Assembly: GCA_009801015.1 (NCBI GenBank)
Contig: VHZZ01000276.1
Location: forward strand, 22,119-42,172
Origin: Silene noctiflora
Taxonomy: Eukaryota; Streptophyta; Magnoliopsida; Caryophyllales; Caryophyllaceae
Direction of reading: 5' to 3'
DNA: 20,054 nucleotides
The notes under the pieces: generated by a model
Told to the model about the DNA's origin: nothing
Database searches by the model: none
Seen by the model: only the letters and a program-made list of their open reading frames with translations
Translations under genes and position numbers: made by a program
Shown here: positions 6,744-15,968 of the stretch, piece after piece
Layout: the number at the start of each line of letters is the position of its first letter
Position numbering within the stretch: position 1 is the stretch's first letter

Positions 6744-9700
6744 ATGGAAGCGGGAACATTTTATCTCCATTTGCGTCTTTGCACACCAAAACACTCCCTT
6801 CAACACTTCCGCCATTATCATCCTTCTTTCCCGCGCTTCACCATTAACGCCTCTTCCTCTTCCTCCAACTCCAATTCTAGCTCTCTTCAGGTACAATTTC
6901 TCTCGCCTCTTCAATCTCTAGGGTTTACGGCACAACGTTACATTACTCCGCAATTTTAATGAAAGCGGATGTTGATTTGATTTCAGTCGGAAACTCGATA
7001 CGTCGCGCCGAAACCGAATCGAAATCGAATTGCGGAATGGATTACTGAAAACGACGACGTTGCGCGGATTTTACCGATTTATGTCGGCGGTTTTTCTCTT
7101 CTTGCTGTTCTCGTTAATCGCGCTGTTTCTGGTATTGCTCCTGTTGCTGACGCCGGAAGGTATGAGTTTCGTTGTTAATTTACATTTATGTTAATGTTAA
7201 TCTTGTGTGAAGTTTGAATTATTACTCCGTATTGATGATTTGAGTTGAATAATTGCGGAAATTTGATCGATAATATTTGAATGTTTGTTTTAATTGATGT
7301 GTATTTCTGATTACACGAGTGAGTGATTATAAGGACAATGCAAACGATTGTTTTAATTGTTGTGTTATTGTTGATTGCTGTTGTAGATTGTTGCGCGAAT
7401 TGTTTTAGCTGGATAATTGTTGGTGCGTTACATTTATGTGTTAATGTTCATGTTGTTGTGCGAAGTTTAAATTATTACTTCGTATTGATGGTTATGAGAT
7501 GAATGATGGCGGAAATTTGATAAAAACATACATTCAAATGTTTGTTTTAGTTGATGTTAATCCGGTAATTGCTACTGTGAATGGTGATGTAATTTTGTTA
7601 TCTGTGGATAAGTCTATTTCTGATGAGATGAGTGCGAGGTAAGTAGGAAAATGCAAACGAATTGTTGTGTGTTAATTGTTGATCGGATTGTTTTAGCTAG
7701 AAATTGTTGTTGCTTTACAGTTATGTTAATGTTAATCTTGCTGTGCAAAGTTTGAGTTGAAGATTTGATCAGTGAAATTCAAATGCTTGTTTAAATTAAC
7801 AGCAGCAGTTTGATAAACGATATTCAAATGTTTGACGTTATTTTGGTAACTGCTGCTGTGAACTGGAATTTAACTTTGTTGCTGTTGCTTCTGCATGGTT
7901 AGATTGTTACAAATATACTAGGACCTCTCTAGTTCTTGTATACATTGAGATGTTTGATAGTTTGCAGTTATTTTGCGTGTGAAGTTTATGATCAATTTTG
8001 GTGTCTTGGTAATATCGGAAACAATATTTCTATTTCCAGTGGAGTAAGAAACTCATTATTCTTTCTTGTATACATTGAGATGTTTGATAGTTTGCAGTTA
8101 TTTTGCGTGTGAAGTTTATGATCAATTTTGGTGTCTTGGTAATATCGGAAACAATATTTCTATTTCCAGTGGAGTAAGAAACTCATTATTCTTTGGTTTC
8201 GGATTATGATAGAATGATGGTAAGAGGTTCGCCTACTTTCATTATTCCAATCATAATTAGAGGTCATCCAAAACAGCATTTCTGCCTTGTTAATACAGAG
8301 GCAAGGTTGTGTATATCACACTAATAGTGCCACACGGGGAATCACGCTAGTCAACCCCAAACCATTTTGGTAGTGAACCTTTTTTGTTTACTTTGTTGAT
8401 GATAATGATTATCATGTTTAATTTTTGGCATAGTATTCCCATAGAACCTTCCGTTTAGTGTTAATGGATTAAAATTGTTTTATGTTATTACAAAAAAACA
8501 GTTCACAGTCGAGGGCGGATCTTCTGGCTCTTGGTTTGGCTGTTACCAATATCTTAAGTGGTCTTGTTTGGCTGTCAATTCGACCAAAGACTATCTCTAA
8601 GGTAAGAGCTTCACCTCTTAGATGATATTTGTTGATCTTGTGTCTTGTGCTGCTCTTATGATTGATAGTTTAAATTTGTCTAGCTGACTCATGCATAGCA
8701 TTGCGCCACTGCCTTCATTACGCATTTTCCATTCCAGGTGGACCCTGATGGCGTGGATTGTTATTGGATTGCTCCTCACCTCCCTGTATCTGTTGTATCA
8801 GAATTGCAATGGTAAGTAACTTAGTAACTAGCATCTTATTTAGAGCTTTTCTCTGATTCTTCCCATGTAGTTAGCCTTCTCTTTTGATTAGATAACAGTC
8901 TACCATGTATTCGTCTAAAATAATTTATCACAGTATTACATGACCTGCAAAGATGTTTGATAAGCGTCTTGTAATACACTCATTCTTAAGATTCTGGTGT
9001 AAGTGGTTATTTTGAACACAGATTTATGTTGTTTGAATTAGTAATACAGGTAAACTTGAATCCTAGTAAGAGTATGTGTGGCCGTTTTTGGGTAGTCAAT
9101 AACGATTCTCTCTGTTTACAGGTTCTGGCAATCTCTCTCAACGGTCACATGCTGTAGATCCCTGGTTATAATCCATGACGGTAGCTGTATATTTCAAATT
9201 GGTGTGGCTGCTAAATCATCTAAAACTGATGTGGAGACAGTGGATGCAACTAAATTTGTTCAGGGGTCACTTTATGGAGGTCTTACGAGATCTGGAACAC
9301 GTAAGATATGGAGCTTTATTATATTAGCTGTTGCCACCCAGAACAAAAACATTCTGGTGGAATAATGTCTTGACTATAATTGTTCTTTTTAATTTCTGCA
9401 GAGAGCTATTTGGCCAATCTCTCTCTTTACCCAGGCAAGTCTGAGCTGCCATTTTTGCCATCAAATACACAGGTGAGCACCAGGCTCATAGCTCTCAGGA
9501 TACCTGTAATCTGACTATCATGGTTGTAATGCCTTTCTTTTGTATGTTCGCCTTTTTAAATACGATTATGGAACACGAGTCGCTTCGTAGCTCTAAGGAG
9601 ATTCCTGTGGTAATAAGCATAATAAGCTAGTGAGTATCACTCATGATGGAGTTGAGCATTATAATCATCTCATATTGAGTCCTCCTTTGGGTTTACTGTA

Positions 9701-10996
9701 GAAACCCATAGACTAGATAGTTTGCTCAACTAGAATGGCAAACAATCACCTAAACCTATCTTGAAGGTGATTTCTCGAAGGTGATTGTCATGTCATACTC
9801 ACTAGTCACTACTAAACATTGAAGGAAAGAAAATGGATACCTCCATTCCTCCGTTTTCCCTCGTTAAAGGCAAATCAAATCCTTCCAACACATGAAAGAT
9901 TTGTAGGGAAAATGACATTGATCCATTCCCCTACCCTTCCCTTCCCCTCCATTTCTCTCCCTTTTTCTAGTGGACAAGTGGTAAATAACGAATTCACTGT
10001 AACTCTTTCTTTTGAACAGGCCGTCATTCTGCAGCCACTTGGTGACAAGGGGATCGCAATTTTAGGCGGTGATACTATACGAGGATTTAGCACAGCTGAC
10101 CAGGTTCATTTTTTGTTTTCCTTTTGCTATCACATTGATGAATATAATGTTGATCAGTGAGAATGATATTTCGGTTCAATGGTAAACGTCATTCAATACT
10201 AGGATCCAAAGCGGATTTTCCCTGAATCTATAACAGGTGGTTATTTGCAACGTTAGAAAGTGTGCTTCGGAAACTCGTATCTGTAACGCTCTCTCTTTCA
10301 GTTAATGAGTTACTAAAGTGGCAGCTTGCTTAGTATGAGACTGAATCAAAATAGCTCTATTACAAAGGTCATATTTAAAGGATTTGTGAGCTTGCTGAGA
10401 AGTCCCTTTTAAGAGGGAAAATACAAATTATAGAAATACCAAAAAGATCGTAAAACTTATTAATCTGATTGGCGTTCACCTTCTATTTCGAGAGTGGGAT
10501 GGAATATAACGCAGAAGAGATTTGCAGCATAACTTCCAGTATCACTGTTAGTTTCAGTTAAAGCGAAAATCGTTTCTTTGACGGGTCATCCTGAATTTTG
10601 GCTTAGCTTGGCTTCGCTTCTTTGACTTTTTGATTGGGTGAATTTATTATGTTCTTAACATCATCGACCTAAGAGAATGATACGGAAACTGCGTTTCTTC
10701 GGCTCTTTCACATGCATATTATATGGAGAAAGAAATAGTATATTTTACTCCCCTTAATCATTGCTTCGTCTTTTCTGCCTGTCATTAACATTGATTATGT
10801 ATATTTATATATTTTTAGCTGTTAATCCATTTGTTTCATAATTTGCCAAATCAAAGACACTTCTTGCAAATTACAGGCATGGATATCATTAATTGGTGAC
10901 AAGTTGGATGCTACCTTGACAAAGTCACTTACCAGGGCTCCATTGCAAACGGAGGATACAATCTCGACACGAGTTTCTGATGATTTACAATTTTAA
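6744..10996 (+). CDS. CCB4: CCB4, cofactor assembly of complex C subunit B, chloroplastic (8 exons)
   Basis: Exons: 6744-6890, 6987-7159, 8502-8601, 8738-8811, 9122-9300, 9402-9472, 10020-10103, 10877-10996. All introns are GT-AG and phases close without a frameshift to 315 residues plus TAA. Residues 1-49 are Ser/Thr/His-rich with few acids, as in a chloroplast transit peptide. Hydrophobic segments at about 79-100 (LPIYVGGFSLLAVLVNRAVS) and 114-133 (LLALGLAVTNILSGLVWLSI) are two membrane helices. The rest is a soluble domain with VDPDGVDCYWIAPHLP and ILGGDTIRGFSTADQAWISL. The layout and length fit CCB4, the larger relative of CCB2. By family knowledge CCB4 acts with CCB1, CCB2 and CCB3 in thylakoids to attach heme c_i to cytochrome b6. 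The ATG at 6744 was chosen because it is the only ATG opening this frame before the transit peptide. The gene appears intact. CCB2 is the main alternative but is shorter. Confidence 0.9.
6918..6926 (-). promoter_or_regulatory. Telo-box (AAACCCTAG) in CCB4 intron 1
   Basis: CTAGGGTTT on the plus strand is the reverse complement of AAACCCTAG, a consensus telo-box, and lies 28 bp downstream of the first exon. Telo-boxes near the 5' ends of plant housekeeping and organelle-biogenesis genes are commonly linked to expression in dividing tissue (established knowledge). Function here is inferred. Confidence 0.4.
7180..7895. repeat. Three diverged tandem copies inside CCB4 intron 2
   Basis: The opening phrase TTACATTTATGTTAATGTTA recurs in diverged form at 7180, 7428 and 7715, followed in each case by GTGYGAAGTTTRA-like sequence, a GCGGAAATTTGAT or equivalent, TTCAAATGTTTG and, in the first two copies, AATGCAAACGA plus ATTGTTTTAGCT. 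Spacings are 248 and 287 bp, and the third copy is shorter. The divergence shows an old duplication that enlarged the intron. Confidence 0.75.
7933..8194. repeat. Exact 130 bp tandem duplication inside CCB4 intron 2
   Basis: Copies 7933-8062 and 8063-8192 are identical by eye, and the match extends 2 bp further, to 8194. Each copy runs from TTCTTGTATACATTGAGATG to AGAAACTCATTATTCT. Each includes CTATTTCCAG|TGGAG, a sequence that could act as a cryptic 3' splice site. Perfect identity implies a very recent duplication or an assembly artefact. Confidence 0.95.
9627..9805. repeat. Candidate MITE or fold-back element in CCB4 intron 6
   Basis: A perfect 11 bp inverted repeat CTAGTGAGTAT (9627-9637) / ATACTCACTAG (9795-9805) bounds 179 bp. 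Internal stems include GGGTTT/AAACCC near 9688-9706 and AATCACCT/AGGTGATT near 9745-9772. No clear target-site duplication was found, so mobile origin is not proved. Confidence 0.45.
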
Positions 10997-11407
10997 GGTA
11001 ACCTTTTGCTTGGCTGCTGAAGTATTAGATGGTCGGAAAAAATTGTGCATCTATGCGAGCGATAAGTCTTAACAAGAAGGAACGAACTGTGTTTTCAGAA
11101 ATGCAAAACCATAATTAATTCCCGATAGCTGTACAATGATACATTACCACAGTAATTCCAATGATCCTCCAAAGACTAACCACCAAGACACAACTAGTAA
11201 CCAGTAGATCCTCTAACAAATTCACATAACACTAAGCCGAAGAGGCAGAAAAAAATAAAAGATGTGTTTTCAATCTCTCCAATTTAGCTACTTTGTTTTC
11301 CCTAATGGCTTCTCTACAATAGCATACAGGAGAAATCAAACCAAGAAATGAGTGTTAACAAAAAATATGTTTTTTTTCCCCTAATGCCTTTTTACAAGTG
11401 TTGATAA
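10997..11407. other. Convergent 3' region between CCB4 and GT92 gene
   Basis: This 411 bp stretch separates the two stop codons of the tail-to-tail genes and must hold both 3' ends, so the transcripts may overlap. No canonical AATAAA is seen at a convincing place on either strand; plant poly(A) signals are often non-canonical. A strong donor-like AAG|GTAACC starts right after the CCB4 stop. Confidence 0.6.
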
Positions 11408-13231
11408 TTAAATTGAATCCCAAGGGACCAATCCTGTATCTAGATCACCCAGGTTGGCAAGAATAAAGTCCCTTAACCCGGTGTCCCAAACCTCGCAGAA
11501 CCGTTTGTGCCAATCTTCCGGTTCAATAGCTTCAGTCCCTAACCCAGGTGCTCTGTCTCTTGAATTCTCATTTTGATTCTCTTGCCAGTCAGCAACATAT
11601 GTCGACACTCTTCTATAGAACTTAGCTTTAAAAATATCCCAAACCTGATACTTGTAATGGTTTATCAGGGCTTTACCTTGTGGCAATGTCGTCTTGTTGA
11701 ATTCTTTTTTCAGCTTGAAATGATGAACCTGATTCAAAAGAGTATCATCAACAGCATCTGGTCGTACAATTGATTTATGCCTCTCGGGATTTCTCATCCG
11801 ACAAGTGTACCCCAATGTCACTCCCTCTTCAGGACTTTTCTTCAAACCTGAGGGTCCAAAACTATGACAATCTGTTCTAATTTCCCCCACGTTTGGCGAA
11901 GTTAATGTCACATTATCCACAACTGCTCTTAGAGACCCAGGACCGGGACTAACAGTCACAGGGTCACCCATCATCCTGTTCCTGTTCTTGGAGGGAGGAG
12001 GGAAATAATAAAATTCATCCACGTCAAAGAACCCGACCCATCTACACTCATCCCTAGCCCTCAACACACAGTGTGAGAACCCAGCCTCCTGAGACTTAAC
12101 CCATGGCCAAATATGCCTACTAACATTATAGTTTTGCTCATCAAGCTCATCGATAACCTCTTTCAACCCATCATCGCTGTTATTATCATACACAAACCAA
12201 CGCTGAACCCCTAGCCAAGCATGGTAAGCTATCCATTCCTTAATAAACATCGCCTGATTCCAAACCATACTACACCCACAAAGCTCATATTTATAACTAC
12301 CCTTGTTAATTTCATCTCTATTTTCATGAAAATTATTCTGATTTATTCTTGCTATCGATGGAAAAATTTGGCGTATTCTATTTCTCCTTACAGTAACATA
12401 AACATCCTCATTATTTTTCAGTTTTCTTTGCATAGGTGGAGGTATTGGGCACCTGATTACCTCTTGTGCAGCTGTAATTGCCTTTACAGTAAGTCCACTT
12501 TCCATCTTCTCTAATGAATTCCCATCTGCGAAACGACAGCTGAAATAACTTGGGTCCGATTCTCTGTCGGACCTTAGATGCAACCCCTTGACAAACACTG
12601 CAACTACATCTTCCCCATCTAAGACTGCATCATAAGCTAACATATCCCACAATTGACCTGTCTTATTACTCTCCTTCAACCCCGCCACCCACTCAAACCC
12701 TGCCACGTCATCCATGTGCCCTCGCAACCCCACCGCTGACGTATAATTCGCTGGCGGTGCAGGGCACTGGACAATCCATCTCCCCTCTCCATATTCATCT
12801 GCTGACATCATAGGATAACTAACGGTAACTTCCTCTTTACCATTATAACCGCCAGTCAACTGCTTACTATACACACAGTCAATCCTCTGTTGAACACGTG
12901 GACCCTTCTCATTGGTCAACAGAATTACCATAACATGATCAGTAAAAACCACCCTATTCTCAACCCTCAACTCCACTGGTTTTTTACTATCACTTCTATG
13001 GTAGTTTGTCAGATCTTGCACTGAATAACTCACAGACGACGACAACCCGGCTAATTTCCTAACTATAGGCGCCGGTCGAAACGGACCGGAAGTAAATCCT
13101 CTATACAATAACGTAAAAATACCAAATAAACACAAACACAACAGTAAAAACTTAGTAGAAAAAATCTGGGTTGTACTAAAACTAGCCTTAACTAGCCGTT
13201 TCCGTTTCCTGGCTTCCATTAAAACACTCAT
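11408..13231 (-). CDS. Glycosyltransferase family 92 (DUF23) protein, single exon
   Basis: An uninterrupted 607-residue protein. A basic N-terminus (KRKR at 9-12) precedes one hydrophobic segment at 28-43 (FLLLCLCLFGIFTLLY), giving a type II membrane topology with the catalytic part in the Golgi/ER lumen. The GT92 core starts near residue 316 with ELCGCSMVWNQAMFIKEWIA, then WFVYDNNSDDG (345-355), HIWPW (373-377), the likely metal/sugar-nucleotide motif DVDEF (403-407), and INHYKYQ (523-529). N-glycosylation sequons occur at N162, N189, N350, N369, N440 and N512. It resembles the plant GT92 group of Arabidopsis At1g27200 rather than the GALS galactan synthases, judged from memory. Acceptor and sugar are not established; GALS relatives transfer galactose. 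Met5 is an alternative start. The gene converges on CCB4. Confidence 0.92.
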   Translation of the reverse strand: MSVLMEARKRKRLVKASFSTTQIFSTKFLLLCLCLFGIFTLLYRGFTSGPFRPAPIVRKLAGLSSSVSYSVQDLTNYHRSDSKKPVELRVENRVVFTDHVMVILLTNEKGPRVQQRIDCVYSKQLTGGYNGKEEVTVSYPMMSADEYGEGRWIVQCPAPPANYTSAVGLRGHMDDVAGFEWVAGLKESNKTGQLWDMLAYDAVLDGEDVVAVFVKGLHLRSDRESDPSYFSCRFADGNSLEKMESGLTVKAITAAQEVIRCPIPPPMQRKLKNNEDVYVTVRRNRIRQIFPSIARINQNNFHENRDEINKGSYKYELCGCSMVWNQAMFIKEWIAYHAWLGVQRWFVYDNNSDDGLKEVIDELDEQNYNVSRHIWPWVKSQEAGFSHCVLRARDECRWVGFFDVDEFYYFPPPSKNRNRMMGDPVTVSPGPGSLRAVVDNVTLTSPNVGEIRTDCHSFGPSGLKKSPEEGVTLGYTCRMRNPERHKSIVRPDAVDDTLLNQVHHFKLKKEFNKTTLPQGKALINHYKYQVWDIFKAKFYRRVSTYVADWQENQNENSRDRAPGLGTEAIEPEDWHKRFCEVWDTGLRDFILANLGDLDTGLVPWDSI

Positions 13232-13540
13232 AGGTACAGGTATAGTTTATGTTGACGATAATTAGTAATTTGTTGATGACTATTTATATTATGGAGTAAA
13301 AACAGAAGAGATATGGTAAATTTAATGGAGAAAAAAAGGGAAGAGAGAATAAGGTAAGGCGTAGATCTGGGGTAAGGTAAGACCGACAGTAATACTGATA
13401 TGGTTTTGTGCCGTGTTTTAATTTTGGTGTGGTTTTGTGTCGGGAGAAGAGAGAGATAGAGAGAAAAGAAAAGAGGAGAGGAAAACACGTTTAGAAGGCT
13501 GCGCAACGGTCAGCCTAGATGTGGGAGTTTAATATAATGT
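13232..13540 (-). promoter_or_regulatory. GT92 gene leader and core promoter
   Basis: On the minus strand the leader is CT-rich; the plus strand shows a GAGAGATAGAGAGAAAAGAA-like run at about 13446-13490, typical of plant 5' leaders and pyrimidine patches. TATATTAAA (complement of 13528-13536) is a plausible TATA box that would place transcription start near 13500 and give a leader of about 270 nt. Start site inferred only. Confidence 0.4.
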
Positions 13541-13840
13541 GCTTCGTTGGGCTTATGCTTCTAGTGTTTGGTGTGAGGGAATGAATGATGGGAATTATGG
13601 ATTGGGGCCTAGTAGGGTCGCTGTAAAACTTTGGCGCATCAAATTTTTTCTGGCTGCTTTTACTCGCCTTTTAAAAGTGGGAGGTGTAGTGTAGTGATGT
13701 GGAGACTGGAGTACATGTTTGTTTATTTTTGGTTTTTTGGAAGAAAAAAATTGGGTGCATTATAGGGGAGTTGTACAAGTACAATTATTGACATGTTCGA
13801 TTGATGATTGTGGTGTTGGGAGGTTGTTTCGTAATGTAAT

Positions 13841-14030
13841 TTGCATGTTGAGTTCATTGTAGACGGTCCGTCTAAAGCTGGATAGTGATCATCTCATAAA
13901 ATGCAAGTGGGAGGGTAAGTGGGGTATTTATTTCCCACCCATTTGCACTATCACCTTACATTTTATGAGAGAGAAACTATCCGTCCTCAACTTTAGACGG
14001 ATAATGTCCGTCTACAATGAGAATTTGTGT
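13841..14030 (+). mobile_element. 9-bp-TSD MITE, copy 5 (GTAGACGG variant)
   Basis: Left subterminal CATTGTAGACGGTCCGTCTA and right AGACGGATAATGTCCGTCTA then CAATGAGAATTTGTG form long inverted repeats. The interior has CTCATAAAATGCAAG/CATTTTATGAGAG inverted partners and the GTGGGAGGGTAAGTGGGG core. It carries GTAGACGG where other copies have GTGACGG, and both arms share this change, which may mark a subfamily. No clear 9 bp duplication is seen, so the left boundary is approximate. It lies about 340 bp upstream of the inferred GT92 transcription start. Confidence 0.78.
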
Positions 14031-14103
14031 ATCTGTTTTAAGATGAAATTGGGTTAAATATGTTGCATTTTCCTTTGGCTCATACATCATTAGTTTTAAG
14101 TTT

Positions 14104-14138
14104 AAGGCGGATATTGTCGTCTTAAACAAGAATTTGTG
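14104..14138 (+). mobile_element. MITE terminal fragment
   Basis: GCGGATATTGTCGTCTTAAA followed by CAAGAATTTGTG matches the right end of the same MITE family. No left half is present, so this is a remnant. Confidence 0.55.
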
Positions 14139-14276
14139 CATGATAAGAGAAAGTTTAGGTAAAAGAGATTATATTTTGTCGCCATCACCGTAGTATCACA
14201 ACATTGATAAATTTTAGAGGAGCGGAATTTTTCGATAGGTTATCATATTCGGGTTGTTGTGCACTTTTGCTGACAA

Positions 14277-14424
14277 ATAGGACAATTTTTTTTGTCCAAC
14301 GAAACGCGCACTTAATAACATTACAATAGACGTGAGTAGGGATTCAAACCTTGGACTCATTGTCCACAATACCTCTGCAGTATGCTTTAACCACTAGACT
14401 AAGACATTTTCGGTATAGTACAAT
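14277..14424 (-). mobile_element. tRNA-derived SINE with short imperfect TSD
   Basis: The minus strand carries box A-like TAGTCTAGTGG (complement of 14391-14401) and box B GGTTTGAATCC (complement of 14340-14350). The 3' end is an A run (T run 14286-14293 on plus). Flanks ATAGGACAAT (14277-14286) and ATAGTACAAT (14415-14424) match 9/10. The body is about 128 bp. Its boxes resemble the SINE-like parts of the 1582-2345 duplication, so they may be related. Confidence 0.65.
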
Positions 14425-14886
14425 ATATGGTACAATATCTTATAATAGTCCTCTTACCTAAATTTAAACCTAGAATTTTCTACTAATGGAAACAATATAA
14501 TTACCAAATCATAATATTAATGTCATAATTATAATACTTAATTCTTCATTTACCTTAATTATAGTGTGTTGATTTCTCAGCATATTCTGAATTTACAACT
14601 ATTTAATACAATATTTCATCTGTTATTTATTGTCTAAATTAAATTTGACTCAATATTTATTGGCTTTTACTACTACTTTTTTTTTATTTTGGTTATTTTT
14701 GCACGAGTTAAGGATATAATATACCCTCAACATAAAAACAACTTGCATATACAAATAAATTAACACTTTTCACCTATGTAAGCTGAGATAAAAAAAAAAT
14801 CAAGGAAAACATTAAAAAAATGTTTGAGACGGAGTAATTAATAAGAATAAAATAATATAAACATTTACTGCATATGATCATATTAA
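14425..14886. other. AT-rich intergenic stretch
   Basis: I see no gene, RNA signal or clear repeat here apart from A and T runs (for example near 14680 and 14790). Confidence 0.5.
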
Positions 14887-15075
14887 TTGGACATTGAATG
14901 TCACATGTTTTGTAGCAAAGCTTACACCCAACAAGTGAGTATGGAGAATGACATTTCCATGAAGGTCCTCCAAAATGTCACGCCTATTTCGTGGTCAACT
15001 ATTCCATTCCAGAGGATGTTTTATTATCGTGGACGGCTAATTGGCGAGTATGTTTCTGTAGCTCTCTCTTATTGA
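14887..15075 (+). pseudogene. Possible PPR-like gene fragment (very tentative)
   Basis: A 62-codon open frame includes KVLQNVTPISWSTI followed by RGRLIGEYVSVAL, which faintly resembles the VFxxMxxxNVVSWxTMI...GRxxEAL pattern of plant pentatricopeptide repeat proteins. There is no second repeat, no upstream continuation and no downstream exon. It is either a decayed fragment or a chance frame. Confidence 0.2.
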
Positions 15076-15445
15076 CCATATGCTAATTTCTGTTTAAAAA
15101 TATTTGGAATGTTTCTTGTGAGTTTTACGTAACTTACTAGTTCCTCCCTCTCAGACTGTTTTCTACACGTGGCATTATTAGGGTAAAAGTAATTAGTTAT
15201 TCGAGAAATTCCATAACTACAAAACAATAGCCACATCTTCAAGTAAAGTGAAAAGAAAAGGACCATTCTTTTTAAAAACCAAAAAAAAAAGCAAATATTC
15301 CACCTCACATTAGGTGGCAGCTTTGGCCAAATTATACTTTACTCTTGTTAATTAATATTTTTGTGCAAATTTTTGTTTGAGATGAATATATCTTTCTTAA
15401 TGTTAAAACAGGTCAAGTTGTATAAGTATATTCCCTTTCATCCAA

Positions 15446-15614
15446 CACAAATTTTCATTGAAGATTATAAGGTGAACACGGATAGTGTCTCTCTCACAAT
15501 ATGCAAGTGACATTATCCATAGGATGCTCCATTTTCCTCCCACTTGTTTTATTGTGAGAGAGGCACTATTCGTTTTCAGTTTGCGACGGAGAGGGTCATA
15601 AGCAAGACACTTTG
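15446..15614 (-). mobile_element. 9-bp-TSD MITE, copy 6 (169 bp)
   Basis: Perfect 9 bp direct repeats TTCATCCAA (15437-15445 and 15615-15623) flank an element starting CACAAATTTTCATTGAAG and ending AAGCAAGACACTTTG. The interior has CTCTCACAATATGCAAG and TATTGTGAGAGAGGCACTAT as inverted partners. The outer GACGG blocks are partly decayed. Confidence 0.88.
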
Positions 15615-15754
15615 TTCATCCAATTCAAAGGTCACAAGAAAGTAGGTTTATTTTACTTTTGGATTGGATGAGAGGGAGTATGAGACAAGAACAAAATGTT
15701 TATGGGGTGGCAAAAATTTGTCTCATTTATTCAAGTGGATGTTATTTAAGTCAT

Positions 15755-15905
15755 GTTTTTCTGACTTAATTCGAGCCCATTTAAGTTCAACTCAGTCCAG
15801 TTTAGTTTTTTTCAGTTAAGTTTAGTTTATCTCTTCACGCATTAACTCTTACTTTAACTCCTTCAGTTCATGTCAGCTCGATTTAGTTCAATTTAGCTTC
15901 TTTTA
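15755..15905. repeat. Degenerate AGTTCAACTCAG/AGTTTAGTT-rich repeat
   Basis: Many imperfect phrases of the form TTYAGTTYAN and AGCTCGATTTAG occur in succession. This resembles dispersed low-complexity repeats known from plant intergenic DNA. Class unresolved. Confidence 0.4.
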
Positions 15906-15968
15906 GTCGAAAAACATAGGCATTTACTTTGTTTTAATCTTGAGATTAGTATATTTGTTAACAGAGCA

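Noticed and set aside
6546-6914. 122-codon minus-strand open frame
   Set aside because: It lies antisense across the CCB4 promoter, exon 1 and start of intron 1, shows no recognisable domain, and the plus-strand gene explains the region.
8281-8345. Possible SINE tail in CCB4 intron 2 (GAGGCAAGGTTGTGTATATC)
   Set aside because: The phrase resembles known SINE 3' regions, but no pol III boxes, A tail or flanking duplication could be found.
8502-8509. Alternative acceptor TTCACAG for CCB4 exon 3
   Set aside because: Using it would remove 7 nt and shift the frame away from the conserved ADLLALGLAVTNILSGLVWL segment. The acceptor at 8500-8501 keeps the frame.
9819-10160. 113-codon plus-strand open frame
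   Set aside because: It is intron 6 sequence read through into CCB4 exon 7 and beyond. Only residues from 10020-10103 are real coding sequence.
12221-12514. 97-codon plus-strand open frame
   Set aside because: It lies entirely antisense inside the GT92 coding sequence and has no motif of its own.
13228-13506. 92-codon minus-strand open frame just upstream of the GT92 gene
   Set aside because: It is the CT-rich leader read in another frame; low-complexity Leu/Ser/Phe composition and no motif. It could at most be an upstream ORF.
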